Counted from the stretch's first letter, positions 32,301 through 41,517 are shown. The stretch: DNA of 64,000 nt from Rhodovulum imhoffii (GCF_003046545.1 NZ_QAAA01000005.1:124001-188000), one strand, 5' to 3'. Notes: generated by a model from the sequence alone, not told the origin. Numbers and translations are program-made.

Positions 32301-33079
32301 GCCTGAACCTTGTCCTTGTTCTTGAGACCGGTGCCCAGATATGCCTCGATCACGGCCTCGTTTTCCATGATGCGTTCCGCACTGCCCTCAGCCAGCACCT
32401 TGCCCTCGGCCATCACGATGACCGGGTCGCAAAGACGGGCAATGAAATCCATGTCGTGTTCGATCAGGCAGAAGGTGTAGCCACGTTCCCTGTTCAGTCG
32501 CACGATGGCATCGCCAATGGTGTTGAGAAGCGTCCGGTTGACGCCTGCACCGACCTCGTCGAGAAAAACGATTTTCGCATCGACCATCATCGTGCGGCCG
32601 AGTTCAAGCAGCTTTTTCTGCCCGCCCGACAGATTACCTGCCTTTTCATCGGCGAGATGATCGATTGTCAGAAATTCCAGCACGTCGTCGGCCTTGCGGG
32701 CCAGCGCCCGTTCTTCCCCGGCGACACGGCCTCGGGAAAACCAGGCATTCCAGAGCGTTTCCCCGGATTGACCGGCGGGAACCATCATCAAATTCTCACG
32801 CACGCTCATGGACGAAAACTCATGCGCGATCTGGAACGTACGAAGCAAACCCCTGTGAAACAGCTCATGTGGTTCAAGACCGGTAATATCTTCCCCGGCC
32901 ATCGTCACGGATCCGGACGTTGGATTCAAAACCCCCGCTATCACATTGAAAAGAGTTGATTTTCCAGCTCCGTTTGGACCGATCAATCCGGTGATGGATT
33001 CTTCCGCAATTTCAAGGGACGCGCCGTCGACGGCGTGGAATCCCCCGAAATGTTTGTGCAGGTTTTCGACGACGATCAT
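32297..33079 (-). CDS. livG: Liv-type ABC transporter ATP-binding protein LivG
   Basis: A 260-aa ATPase with Walker A GPNGAGKST at residues 34-42, signature LSGGQKKLLELGRTM, Walker B IVFLDEVGAGVN and H-loop IEHDMDFI. Family-typical FGGFHAVDGASLEI opens the protein. Walker B continues with VGAGVN where the family usually has PxAGxN. The gene starts 87 bp after the binding-protein gene, with a strong hairpin in between. Confidence 0.94.
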   Translation of the reverse strand: MIVVENLHKHFGGFHAVDGASLEIAEESITGLIGPNGAGKSTLFNVIAGVLNPTSGSVTMAGEDITGLEPHELFHRGLLRTFQIAHEFSSMSVRENLMMVPAGQSGETLWNAWFSRGRVAGEERALARKADDVLEFLTIDHLADEKAGNLSGGQKKLLELGRTMMVDAKIVFLDEVGAGVNRTLLNTIGDAIVRLNRERGYTFCLIEHDMDFIARLCDPVIVMAEGKVLAEGSAERIMENEAVIEAYLGTGLKNKDKVQA

Positions 33080-33120
33080 TTCTGACGTCCCGTATGAATT
33101 TTGATACTCGATGAAAGTCA

Positions 33121-33145
33121 GACAGCCCGGCGGGGCCGGGCTGTC
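33121..33145 (-). terminator. Hairpin between the Liv binding-protein gene and livG
   Basis: A perfect 10-bp inverted repeat GACAGCCCGG / CCGGGCTGTC with a five-base loop. On the transcribed strand it is followed by CTGACTTTC rather than a run of T, so it is more likely a partial attenuator or 3' stabiliser that keeps binding-protein mRNA higher than that of the downstream transporter genes than a full terminator. Confidence 0.55.
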
Positions 33146-33166
33146 ATATCGGATGCGTTGTAAATG

Positions 33167-34351
33167 TCAACGATATCCGACCACTTTCATCTCGCCCCCT
33201 TCGAAGGTTACCTCACGATAGGATCCGGCGCTTTCGCCCGAACCGATGAGTTCGATCGACGAGACGCCGACATAATCTACATCGCCGCCATCGGCCAGGA
33301 TTTGCAACGCCTTCCCGATTTCACCGGGCAGGATTGGCTCACCCGGTGCATTGGCGACCATTTCCAGCTTCTGGACATAAGCCTTCGGGTCGCTGGAGCC
33401 GGCGGCCTGCATCGCCAGAACCATCAGTGCGCCGGCATCGTAGGCCTCCCCCGAGAAAGCTGAAGTGCCGTCGTAGCCGGCGGCTTCGGCCATGCCGTTG
33501 TAAATATCACGGCCCTCTCCCGCAGCGGCGGGGTTTTGCCCGAAGGATCCGTCGATATCGCTGCCGAACCGTTCCACCAGTGCGTCTCCGACCATTCCGT
33601 CGGGGAAGACGAACGTGTCGAATGCGCCCGTATCCAGAGCCGCCTGAACGATGCCCGATCCCCCCTGGTCGACATACCCCACAACGGCCAGCGCGTCCCC
33701 GCCGGCAGAGGCCAGCGCGCCAACCTCGGCAGAGTAGTCGGCCTTGCCGTCCTCATGCGCGGCGTTGAGCGTCACGGTGCCGCCTTTCGCGGTAAAGGCC
33801 GCTTCGAAGGCCGAGGCCAGGCCCTTGCCGTAGTCGTTGTTGGTGTAGGTCACCGCGATTTCAGAAATGCCTTTTTCCAGGACGATATCGGCCATCACGG
33901 CCCCCTGGCGGGCGTCCGAAGGGGCGGTGCGGAAGAACAGGCCATTATCCTCGATATCGGACAGCGACGGTGAAGTGGCCGAGGCAGAGATGACCACCAT
34001 GCCGTTGGGCACGGCCACGTTCTGCACAACCGACCCCGTCGCGCCTGAACACATCGGCCCCAGAATGCCCGAAACCCGATCCGAGGTAATCAGCCGTTCG
34101 ACCGCAGCGGTGGCGGCGGCGGCGTCGATACATGTGGAATCGCCGCGGACGGGCGCGATGCTCGATCCGCCAAGGAATATCCCGGACTCACTGGCTTCCT
34201 TCAGGGCCAGTTCGTGGCCGGCCGCGATTGGCGGGGCGAGAGTTTCAAGCGGCCCGGTAAATGCAGCGACCACGCCGATCTTGACCTCTTCCGCACCGGC
34301 GGCACCGGCCAGAAGGGCTGTGGCGGCGGTGGCAAAAAGAAACTTCTTCAT
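33167..34351 (-). CDS. Branched-chain amino acid-type ABC transporter substrate-binding protein
   Basis: A 394-aa periplasmic protein of the Leu/Ile/Val-binding family. The signal peptide is FLFATAATALLAGAAGA, followed by VKIGVVAAFTGPLETLAPPI. The typical GILGPMCSGAT loop and the VTYTNNDYGKGLA hinge segment are present. GGGAG precedes the ATG. It heads the operon SBP-livG-livF-livH-livM. The true ligand may be an amino acid, amide or another small solute; the sequence does not settle it. Confidence 0.93.
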   Translation of the reverse strand: MKKFLFATAATALLAGAAGAEEVKIGVVAAFTGPLETLAPPIAAGHELALKEASESGIFLGGSSIAPVRGDSTCIDAAAATAAVERLITSDRVSGILGPMCSGATGSVVQNVAVPNGMVVISASATSPSLSDIEDNGLFFRTAPSDARQGAVMADIVLEKGISEIAVTYTNNDYGKGLASAFEAAFTAKGGTVTLNAAHEDGKADYSAEVGALASAGGDALAVVGYVDQGGSGIVQAALDTGAFDTFVFPDGMVGDALVERFGSDIDGSFGQNPAAAGEGRDIYNGMAEAAGYDGTSAFSGEAYDAGALMVLAMQAAGSSDPKAYVQKLEMVANAPGEPILPGEIGKALQILADGGDVDYVGVSSIELIGSGESAGSYREVTFEGGEMKVVGYR

Positions 34352-34518
34352 GTGTCAACTCCCATGTTGAACCTATCCCGGCGCAGACTATTCCGCGCAA
34401 CCGGAAAAGGGAAGGCCGACACATGCGTCAGGCACGCACAATTTTAGCTATTGTTACGGATCAGAGGGGGCGTACTGAAAGAAAATTTGCCGCAGCCTCA
34501 AAAGGATTCGGATCGGTC

Positions 34519-35526
34519 CTATTCGGGCAAGGCCGGTCCGCGGGTGCCGCGCTCCCGGTAGGGGGTGGTGCTGTAATGGGCGCGGTAGCACTTGGAAAAA
34601 TGGCTGGGCGAGGTAAACCCGCAGGCCAGCGCCACGTTGATGACGCTCATGTCCGTCTGCATCAGCAGATTGCGGGCCTTTTGCAGCCGCAATTCCATGT
34701 AATAGCGTTTCGGGCTGCGGTTGAGATAGCGGCGAAACAACCGCTCAAGTTGCCGGGTGCTCATGCCCGCATTGCGGGCCAGAACGACAGGGGGGATCGG
34801 CTCTTCGAGGTTGCCTTCCATCGTCTGGATGACCTGCGACAGCTTCGGGTGGCGCACCCCGATACGAGAGGGCACCGAAAGCCGCTGGGTGTCCTGATCC
34901 GTTCGGATTGCACTGTATATCAACTGATCCGCGACGGCGTGGGCCAGCTCCTCGCCATGATCCTGCGCGATCAGCCGCAGCATCAGATCGGCTGACGCCG
35001 CCCCTCCGGCAGAGCTCAGCCGGTTGCCGTCCAGAACGAAGACCGCCCGCGTCAGGTGGACGTTCTCGAATTCCTCGGCAAACCCGTCATGGTTTTCCCA
35101 GTGGACCGCCACGCGCCGTCCGTCAAGCAACCCGGCCCGCGCCAGCACGTAGCCCCCCGTACACAACCCGCCAATGGTCGCCCCGCGCCGCGCTTCGCGT
35201 CGGAGCCAGTTCACGAGACGTCTGGTGGTTGCCTTCTGGATGTCGAGACCGCCGCAGACAAGAATGATCTCGTCCCGGCCCAGTTCGGCCAGATCCATGT
35301 CCAGCTTCAGCACCGCCCCCGCCGAGCAGGCCATTTCCGTTCCGCCTTCTCCCGCCAGCCGCCAGCGGTAAAGCGTCTTGCCCGACATCCGGTTGGCCAG
35401 CCGCAGGGGTTCGATGGCACAGGAAAAACTCAGCAAGGTGAAGGACTCCACCAGCACGAACACCACGTCGCGCGGTCTTGTCTCCCCGATTGCGACCCGG
35501 AACTCTTCTTTCAGCGGCTCGCTCAT
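34519..35526 (-). CDS. GlxA-family AraC-type transcriptional regulator
   Basis: A 335-aa regulator with an N-terminal DJ-1/PfpI-like domain (VVFVLVESFTLLSFSCAIEP, then GLCTGGYVLARAGLL around the nucleophile-elbow position) and a C-terminal AraC double helix-turn-helix (STRQLERLFRRYLNRSPKRY, NVALACGFTSPSHFSKCYR). This architecture is shared with GbdR, CdhR and ArgR, which sense glycine betaine, carnitine or arginine. The ATG was chosen for the GGAGG upstream; the longer frame adds 28 residues. It lies upstream of the Liv operon on the same strand and is divergent from DAHP synthase, so control of the Liv operon is possible. Confidence 0.87.
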   Translation of the reverse strand: MSEPLKEEFRVAIGETRPRDVVFVLVESFTLLSFSCAIEPLRLANRMSGKTLYRWRLAGEGGTEMACSAGAVLKLDMDLAELGRDEIILVCGGLDIQKATTRRLVNWLRREARRGATIGGLCTGGYVLARAGLLDGRRVAVHWENHDGFAEEFENVHLTRAVFVLDGNRLSSAGGAASADLMLRLIAQDHGEELAHAVADQLIYSAIRTDQDTQRLSVPSRIGVRHPKLSQVIQTMEGNLEEPIPPVVLARNAGMSTRQLERLFRRYLNRSPKRYYMELRLQKARNLLMQTDMSVINVALACGFTSPSHFSKCYRAHYSTTPYRERGTRGPALPE

Positions 35527-35673
35527 GTGCCCCTCCGCTCCCCCAATCAAAGCGAAAGCAGGTTTGACCGGAGCGTTCAAGACCGGCCGTGGAAAATTGT
35601 CGGAATTCACTGTAGCCGGGCAGGCCCCGAGCTTTTATAACACCGGCCAGACGATAGCTGTGGAGCAAGACCA

Positions 35674-37041
35674 ATGACAGACTGGCGAAAATCGGATTGG
35701 CGCAGCAAGCCCCGCATTCAGATGCCTGACTATACCGATCAGGCGGCCCTGGATGCCGTCGAGGCGCAGATTGCGAATTATCCGCCGCTGGTCTTTGCCG
35801 GCGAGACCCGCAACCTGACGCGCAAGCTGGGCCAGGTTGCACGGGGGGAAGCGTTTCTTCTTCAGGGCGGCGATTGCGCCGAAAGCTTTTCCGAGTTCTC
35901 GGCCGACACCATCCGCGATACCTTCAAGGTCTTGTTGCAGATGGCCGTCGTCCTCACCTATGGCGCGAAGCTTCCGGTTGTGAAGGTCGGTCGCATGGCC
36001 GGGCAATTCGCCAAGCCGCGCTCTGCCCCGACGGAAATCGCGGGCGGGGTGGAACTGCCCAGCTACCGTGGCGATATCATCAACGGCTTCGAGTTCACCG
36101 AGGCGGCACGCATACCCGACCCCGCGCGCATGTTGCAGGCCTATACCCAGGCGGCGGCCTCGCTGAATCTGTTGCGGGCCTTTTCAAAGGGCGGCTTTGC
36201 CGATATTCACCGCGTCCACAGCTGGATTCTGGGCTTCACCGACAGCGAGGAAGCCGAACGTTACCGCGAGATGGCGACGCGTATCGGAGATACGCTGGAT
36301 TTCATGACCGCCGCCGGGGTTAACGCCGAAACCATGCACGGCATGGGCACGGTGGATTTCTTCACCTCGCATGAGGCCTTGCTTCTCGAATACGAAGAGG
36401 CCCTGACACGGGTGGATTCGACCTCGGGCAACTGGGTCGCCGGTTCAGGCCACATGCTGTGGATCGGGGACCGGACCCGGCAGGTGGATGGCGCCCATGT
36501 GGAGTTCTGCCGCGGCGTCATGAACCCGGTCGGGCTGAAATGCGGCCCCTCGATCACCGGCGATGACCTGAAAGCCTTGATCGAACGCCTGAACCCGGAA
36601 AACACCCCCGGTCGTCTGACCCTGATTACCCGTTTCGGCGCAGGGGTTGTCGGGGATCACCTGCCACGTCTCATCCGCGTGGTACGGGAGATGGGTGCCA
36701 ATGTCGTCTGGACCTGTGACCCGATGCACGGCAACACGATCAAGTCCGCCAGCGGTTTCAAGACCCGTCCGTTCGAGTCCGTGCTGCGCGAAGTGCAGGA
36801 GTTCTTCTCCGTGCACAAGGCAGAGGGCACAATCCCCGGCGGGGTACATTTCGAGATGACCGGCAAGGACGTGACCGAATGCACCGGTGGGGTGCGGGCC
36901 GTCACCGACGAAGACCTGTCTTCGCGTTACCACACCGCCTGCGATCCGCGTCTCAACGCCAGCCAGGCGCTGGAGCTGGCCTTCCTCGTGGCCGAGGAAC
37001 TCAGCACCAGCCATGCCGGGCGCACCGCTGCCGCCGTTTAA
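35674..37041 (+). CDS. aroG: Class II 3-deoxy-7-phosphoheptulonate (DAHP) synthase
   Basis: First step of the shikimate pathway: joins phosphoenolpyruvate and erythrose 4-phosphate. The 455-aa product is of the plant/Mycobacterium-like class II, with [53 protein letters not shown] and [11 protein letters not shown], which supply metal and substrate ligands. Class II enzymes are usual in Rhodobacterales. The gene overlaps the end of the convergent PAS gene by four bases. Confidence 0.96.
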   Translation: MTDWRKSDWRSKPRIQMPDYTDQAALDAVEAQIANYPPLVFAGETRNLTRKLGQVARGEAFLLQGGDCAESFSEFSADTIRDTFKVLLQMAVVLTYGAKLPVVKVGRMAGQFAKPRSAPTEIAGGVELPSYRGDIINGFEFTEAARIPDPARMLQAYTQAAASLNLLRAFSKGGFADIHRVHSWILGFTDSEEAERYREMATRIGDTLDFMTAAGVNAETMHGMGTVDFFTSHEALLLEYEEALTRVDSTSGNWVAGSGHMLWIGDRTRQVDGAHVEFCRGVMNPVGLKCGPSITGDDLKALIERLNPENTPGRLTLITRFGAGVVGDHLPRLIRVVREMGANVVWTCDPMHGNTIKSASGFKTRPFESVLREVQEFFSVHKAEGTIPGGVHFEMTGKDVTECTGGVRAVTDEDLSSRYHTACDPRLNASQALELAFLVAEELSTSHAGRTAAAV

Positions 37042-37610
37042 AGGGTGGGGTGAACGAGAACAAGCCGTGGCCTCCGGCGCGCCGCCGGGGGCCTTGCGGA
37101 CATCTCCTCCGGGCGGGGGGCAGGCCGGGTCGTCAGCGGCAGCAATTGCCCGCGGCCAAGGCACAGCCGTTGGGGCACACAAGCGCCCGGGCGCCCGGAT
37201 ACCGCCACCACCCCGAGGGCCTGGCTGATCTCGCCCCCGGAATCTGAGAGGGGCAGAACCAGCATCGCCCCGTCGCCCCGGTGGGAACCTCCGGCCCGGA
37301 TCTCCACCCGCATACGGGATGGGGTACGAAACATCCCGTCCAGCAGGCGCCTCATCCGGATTCGGTCATCGGGTACGACAAGGGCCGAAAACGGCATGCC
37401 GCGCAGGTCCATCCCCATCAGATCCGCCAGGGCGCTTCCGGCCACGCGGAACCGGGCCTCGTGGGGGGAGATCCGCTCCAGCAGAAAGCAGCCGGGCAGG
37501 GCATTCTGGAACCCCCGCGGGTCGATCTCGGCACGCCGGGGCAGGGGGCGCCCTTTGCGAAGGCCATGCCAGTAGGCATCTACTTCTTCGAGGGTTGGAA
37601 AATGTGCCAT
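37038..37610 (-). CDS. PAS domain protein (PAS_5-like)
   Basis: A 190-aa cytosolic protein with a PAS-like fold and no output domain. Typical parts are [53 protein letters not shown] and [10 protein letters not shown]. Such PAS_5 proteins are frequent in Rhodobacterales and Caulobacter relatives, and their function is largely unknown. The ATG at MAHFPTLEE is preferred to a TTG two codons upstream. Its promoter region is shared with yicC and contains a full CtrA box about 140 bp upstream, suggesting cell-cycle control. Confidence 0.85.
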   Translation of the reverse strand: MAHFPTLEEVDAYWHGLRKGRPLPRRAEIDPRGFQNALPGCFLLERISPHEARFRVAGSALADLMGMDLRGMPFSALVVPDDRIRMRRLLDGMFRTPSRMRVEIRAGGSHRGDGAMLVLPLSDSGGEISQALGVVAVSGRPGACVPQRLCLGRGQLLPLTTRPAPRPEEMSARPPAARRRPRLVLVHPTL

Positions 37611-37749
37611 CGTCAAAACCGGAGCTTGCTGAATTGGAAAGACATGCGGGCAATGATTGAGCTTTCGCCGTAACGCGTGCTAACCGTTGCAAACAGCCCT
37701 TGCCGCCCCTTTGTTATGTCACTTTGGACGCGGAGCTTAAAGGAAAGTC

Positions 37750-37766
37750 TTAACAGATGGTTAACC
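37750..37766 (+). promoter_or_regulatory. Putative full CtrA binding site TTAA-N7-TTAACC
   Basis: The sequence TTAACAGATGGTTAACC matches the CtrA consensus TTAA-N7-TTAAC exactly and has one more C of the extended half-site. The reverse strand also reads TTAA-N7-TTAA, so the site could serve either orientation. It ends six bases before the yicC ATG and lies in the gap shared with the divergent PAS gene. So close to the yicC start, binding would most likely repress yicC or activate the PAS gene. CtrA itself is encoded in this window. Confidence 0.65.
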
Positions 37767-37772
37767 GCTGAC

Positions 37773-38645
37773 ATGGTCAAGTCAATGACCGCTTTCGCAA
37801 CCCGCAGCGCGCCCGGCTGGACATGGGACATCCGCGGCGTGAACGGACGTGGGCTGGATCTACGCCTGCGCCTGCCCGAGGGAATGGCCGCTGAGCAGAG
37901 CGTCCGCAAGATGGTCGCCTCGCGGATCACAAGAGGCAATATTTCACTGACCTTGCGACTGACGCGGGAAACCGTGCTGCCCGCACTGACGGTGGTGCCG
38001 GAGGCGCTGTCGGTGGCTCTTGTCGCCCTGCGGCAGGTACAGGATGCCGCAGAAGCCGCGGGCGTAACATTGGCGCCTGCCAGTGCGGCAGAGGTAATCG
38101 CCCTGCGCGGAGTGATGGACGGCACTGCCAGCGAGGCGTCGGAACCTCTGGTACAGGAGGCCATGGACAGCCTGCCCGCGCTTCTGGACGCTTTCATCGA
38201 GATGCGGGCGGCCGAGGGGAGGGCGCTGGCGGAGATCCTGGCGGCCCGGCTGGACGAGATCGCGGCCCTGACCGCCGCGGCCCGCACGGAAGCCGCCGCG
38301 CGCGCCCCCCGGATGGCCGAAACCCTGCGTGCGAATCTGGCCCGCGTGCTGGAAAACGCCGACGGGATCGGCCCCGACCGTATCGCGCAGGAGCTGGCCC
38401 TGATCGCGATAAAGTCCGACGTTCAGGAGGAACTGGACCGCCTGGATGCCCACATCGCGGCGGCCCGTGCGCTGTTGAAGGCGACCGCCCCGGTTGGTCG
38501 CAAGCTCGACTTCCTGACACAGGAGTTCAACCGCGAGGCCAATACCTTGTGCTCGAAGGCGCAATCGGAAACGCTGACCAGAATTGGAATCGAGATAAAA
38601 TCGGCCATCGATCAGATGCGCGAACAGGTTCAAAATGTGGAGTAG
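37773..38645 (+). CDS. yicC: YicC/YloC-family endoribonuclease
   Basis: A 290-aa protein of the YicC family, members of which are RNA-cleaving enzymes linked to stationary phase and small-RNA turnover in E. coli and B. subtilis. It begins VKSMTAFATRSAPG (family SMTGFA motif), has WDIRGVNGRGLDLRLRLPE, and ends RIGIEIKSAIDQMREQVQNVE, the DUF1732 end. The ATG was chosen because the family starts here; an upstream frame adds 32 unrelated residues. It is followed nine bases later by gmk, a conserved pairing in many bacteria. Confidence 0.92.
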   Translation: MVKSMTAFATRSAPGWTWDIRGVNGRGLDLRLRLPEGMAAEQSVRKMVASRITRGNISLTLRLTRETVLPALTVVPEALSVALVALRQVQDAAEAAGVTLAPASAAEVIALRGVMDGTASEASEPLVQEAMDSLPALLDAFIEMRAAEGRALAEILAARLDEIAALTAAARTEAAARAPRMAETLRANLARVLENADGIGPDRIAQELALIAIKSDVQEELDRLDAHIAAARALLKATAPVGRKLDFLTQEFNREANTLCSKAQSETLTRIGIEIKSAIDQMREQVQNVE

Positions 38646-38654
38646 GAGCAGAGC

Positions 38655-39293
38655 ATGAGTGCGCGCCGCGGTCTTCTCATCATCCTGTCCTCGCCCTCCG
38701 GGGCCGGGAAATCCACCCTGGCCCGCCGGTTGCGGGCATGGGATCCGCAGATCGTGTTTTCGGTGTCCGCCACCACCCGCGCGCCGCGTCCGGGGGAGGT
38801 GAATGGGCAGGACTACCATTTCATGACAGAGGCTGCTTTCAAAGCCGAGGTCGGCAAGGGCGCAATGCTGGAGCATGCTCATGTGTTCGGCAATTTCTAC
38901 GGCTCTCCCGAGGGGCCGGTGCGCACTGCAATCGATGAGGGGCGCGATGTGTTGTTCGATATCGACTGGCAGGGCGCACAGCAGATTCGCAACTCTGCGC
39001 TTGGTCAGCACACATTGTCGCTTTTCCTGCTGCCACCGTCCATCCGGGAACTGCGCCGCCGGCTGGAAAGCCGCGGTCAGGACGATGGCGCCACAATTTC
39101 CCGCCGGATGCAGAAAAGCTGGGACGAGATCAGTCACTGGGACGGGTACGATTTCGTGCTGATCAATGACGATCTGGATACTACCGAGGCCCGGCTGAAA
39201 ACCATCCTGAACGCAACCCGCCTGCGCCGCAGCCAGCAACCGGAGCTGGTGGATCACGTGCGTGCGCTTCAGGCTGAATTCGAGGCCATGTGA
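38655..39293 (+). CDS. gmk: Guanylate kinase
   Basis: Phosphorylates GMP to GDP in purine nucleotide recycling. The 212-aa product has the P-loop [10 protein letters not shown] (residues 12-21), [20 protein letters not shown] (GMP-binding), and the LID region [17 protein letters not shown] precedes the ATG. The neighbour order yicC-gmk is conserved across proteobacteria and firmicutes. Confidence 0.96.
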   Translation: MSARRGLLIILSSPSGAGKSTLARRLRAWDPQIVFSVSATTRAPRPGEVNGQDYHFMTEAAFKAEVGKGAMLEHAHVFGNFYGSPEGPVRTAIDEGRDVLFDIDWQGAQQIRNSALGQHTLSLFLLPPSIRELRRRLESRGQDDGATISRRMQKSWDEISHWDGYDFVLINDDLDTTEARLKTILNATRLRRSQQPELVDHVRALQAEFEAM

Positions 39294-39294
39294 C

Positions 39295-39822
39295 ATGCCC
39301 CTTTACGCTTTGGACGGCATCGCGCCGACACTTCCCGCAGATGGCGATTTCTGGCTCGCCCCCGATGCCAACCTGATCGGACAGGTGGTACTTGAAAGCG
39401 GTGCCTCGGTCTGGTTCGGGTGTACCCTGCGCGGGGATAACGAACCGATTGTCGTGGGCGCCGGAACGAATGTGCAGGAAGGGAGCGTCTGCCACACCGA
39501 CATGGGGTTTCCCCTGACCATCGGGGCAGGCTGCACCATTGGCCACAAGGCGATGCTGCACGGCTGTAGCATCGGTGACAATACATTGATCGGAATGGCC
39601 GCAGTCGTTTTGAACGGTGCGAAAATCGGCGCCAATTGTCTGATCGGGGCCGGGGCCCTGGTAACGGAAGGCAAGGAAATCCCGGACGGATCTCTGGTGA
39701 TGGGGGCGCCGGGCAAGGTGGTTCGCCAACTGGACGACGCAACGATCGCAAAGCTGCGCGATTCCGCCCTGGGGTACCAGGCCAACATGCGCCGCTTCCG
39801 CAACGGGCTAAAGCCTGCCTGA
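39295..39822 (+). CDS. Gamma carbonic anhydrase-family protein
   Basis: A 175-aa left-handed beta-helix protein of the gamma-CA/YrdA group. Three metal-ligand histidines are at His67 (VCHTD), His84 and His89 (IGHKAMLHG), and the substrate-site Arg and Asp are in LRGDNEPI. Members act as carbonic anhydrases or as zinc-binding trimers of uncertain activity. The ATG two bases after the gmk stop was chosen; a longer frame would run into gmk. It probably shares the gmk transcript. Confidence 0.9.
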   Translation: MPLYALDGIAPTLPADGDFWLAPDANLIGQVVLESGASVWFGCTLRGDNEPIVVGAGTNVQEGSVCHTDMGFPLTIGAGCTIGHKAMLHGCSIGDNTLIGMAAVVLNGAKIGANCLIGAGALVTEGKEIPDGSLVMGAPGKVVRQLDDATIAKLRDSALGYQANMRRFRNGLKPA

Positions 39823-39824
39823 CC

Positions 39825-40196
39825 TCAGTGGGTCTTGCGGGCGGCAAGTTCCACGGTCAGGCCGGGGCAGGTCTGAAGGATTTCCTGTAATACCAGATCG
39901 TTGCAGGGCAGGGTGGGGGTAAGCACGATGTAATGTCCGCAAAACCCGCCCCGCCGCAGTATTGCGGCAAATTCCACGGCATCGACTTCCCGCCCGATGA
40001 GCGGCGCGACCACGAATTCGGCCTCTCGCGCGATGGAAAGTACGCAGGGGAGCCGGCTTGCAGAAAGTTTTTCCAGCCGCGCCCCTTCGGGAAGGCAGAT
40101 ATGGGCGATATCTTCTTGCGGTACGTCAAACAACAGGCCGACAGGCTGGATTCTGGGATGTTTCTCGGTATGACCGTCCTGGGGGGCGGATTTCAT
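39825..40196 (-). CDS. Hypothetical protein, 123 aa
   Basis: I do not recognise a family. The product is soluble and mixed alpha/beta, with short hydrophobic strands (QPVGLLFDV, EFVVAPLI, GHYIVLTPTL), a spacing that faintly recalls a receiver-like fold but without the acidic pocket or a phospho-acceptor. It ends two bases from the convergent gamma-CA stop. Upstream is an AT-rich 153-bp gap shared with phoR. Coding bias and the long open frame support a real gene. Confidence 0.6.
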   Translation of the reverse strand: MKSAPQDGHTEKHPRIQPVGLLFDVPQEDIAHICLPEGARLEKLSASRLPCVLSIAREAEFVVAPLIGREVDAVEFAAILRRGGFCGHYIVLTPTLPCNDLVLQEILQTCPGLTVELAARKTH

Positions 40197-40349
40197 AAGG
40201 CCTCACACACTATTTACTGCGCGCATTATGCACAGAAAACTGAGCATCGTTAGCAAAATCTCTGCATTTATAATAATTCCATAATACCAAATATTTACTT
40301 TTTCGGAGTGCCCCATAGGCTTCGCCCCACCTAAAAGCAGGACACCGGC

Positions 40350-41390
40350 ATGTCGTCTGACTTGATCGAATCACTCATTTCCGGGCTTCCCTTGCCGGTT
40401 TTCCTGGTCTCCGGTGACGAGAGAATCGTCCACATGAGCCCCGCGGCACAGGAAATGTTCGGCCGGGCGCTGACGGGACGCCACTATATCGGTGTTCTGC
40501 GTCAACCCGCGATTCTGGACTGCATAGAGGAAACTCTGCGCCTGAATCAGATGCGGCGCTCACGCTACCTGACGACCGAACATGGTGCAGATGCCACCTA
40601 TGAGGTGATCTCAAGCCCTGTGCGCGCACCTGATGGTGAAGGGGCGCTTGTAACACTGCTGGACGTGTCGGAGCGTGAAAAGGCCGGCCAGATCCGGCGT
40701 GATTTCGTTGCCAATGTCAGCCACGAGCTGAAAACCCCGCTGACCGCGCTTTTGGGGTTTATCGAAACCCTCAAAGGCGCCGCGCGTGAGGATGCCGCGG
40801 TACGGGCCCGATTCCTCGATATCATGGAGCGCGAAGCCGGCCGTATGAACCGGCTGGTCAGCGACCTGCTGTCACTCAGCCGGGTCGAATCGGAGGAGCG
40901 GATGCGCCCTTCTGAGCGCGTCGATATCGTTGCCCTTGTCCATGCCGCGGCGCTGACCCTGCGCTCGGTGGCGCAGGACGCCGGCGTTGCGCTGGAAATC
41001 GACACGCCGGATGCCCCCATGGAGGTGCAGGGGGATTCCGATCAGCTTGTCCAGGTCCTCACGAACCTGGTTGAAAATGGAATCAAGTATGGCGGGGCCG
41101 GCGGTCGGGTGCGCATTATCGTTACGCACAGTCCGCGTGAACTGGCGTTTCGCGGCCCCGCCGTGCGAATCGACGTGGTGGATTACGGCGAAGGGTTCGA
41201 CCCGGTTCATATCCCCCGCCTGACCGAGCGGTTCTACCGCGTGGACAGCCATCGCTCCCGCGAGATGGGGGGGACGGGCCTGGGGTTGGCCATCGTCAAG
41301 CATATCGTCAACCGGCACCGGGGGCGTTTTCGTATCGCAAGCGAGAAAGGGCAGGGCAGCCGGTTCTCCGTGATGCTGCCACTCGCATAA
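40350..41390 (+). CDS. phoR: Phosphate regulon sensor histidine kinase PhoR (no membrane segment)
   Basis: A 346-aa histidine kinase with a PAS domain at about residues 5-105, HisKA domain with His125 in FVANVSHELKTPLTALLGF, and ATPase domain with LVENGIKYGG, DYGEGFD and GGTGLGLAIVKHIV. There is no hydrophobic stretch long enough for a transmembrane helix, unlike E. coli PhoR. Control probably comes through PstB/PhoU rather than through a membrane anchor. It lies upstream of the PHO box and so is not under the same operator as pstS to phoB. The neighbours make PhoR the best call. Confidence 0.92.
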   Translation: MSSDLIESLISGLPLPVFLVSGDERIVHMSPAAQEMFGRALTGRHYIGVLRQPAILDCIEETLRLNQMRRSRYLTTEHGADATYEVISSPVRAPDGEGALVTLLDVSEREKAGQIRRDFVANVSHELKTPLTALLGFIETLKGAAREDAAVRARFLDIMEREAGRMNRLVSDLLSLSRVESEERMRPSERVDIVALVHAAALTLRSVAQDAGVALEIDTPDAPMEVQGDSDQLVQVLTNLVENGIKYGGAGGRVRIIVTHSPRELAFRGPAVRIDVVDYGEGFDPVHIPRLTERFYRVDSHRSREMGGTGLGLAIVKHIVNRHRGRFRIASEKGQGSRFSVMLPLA

Positions 41391-41410
41391 GAAACGCCCT
41401 CCTGCTTCTT

Positions 41411-41438
41411 TGTCATGAAAAAGTTACGTATTCGTCAC
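41411..41438 (+). promoter_or_regulatory. PHO box upstream of pstS
   Basis: Three direct repeats in exact 11-bp phase, TGTCAT, AGTTAC and CGTCAC, separated by AT-rich spacers (GAAAA, GTATT, AAAAC). This matches the tandem TGTCAY organisation bound by PhoB. It begins 107 bp before the pstS start and 21 bp after the phoR stop. It should drive pstS-pstC-pstA-pstB-phoU-phoB under phosphate limitation, giving positive feedback on phoB. Confidence 0.8.
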
Positions 41439-41517
41439 AAAACTATCGGGCATGGTGCCTAACATGTGGGCAGGCTGGCGGGAACGCCGCCCGACATCAG
41501 ATATCAGGAGCTCTCTC

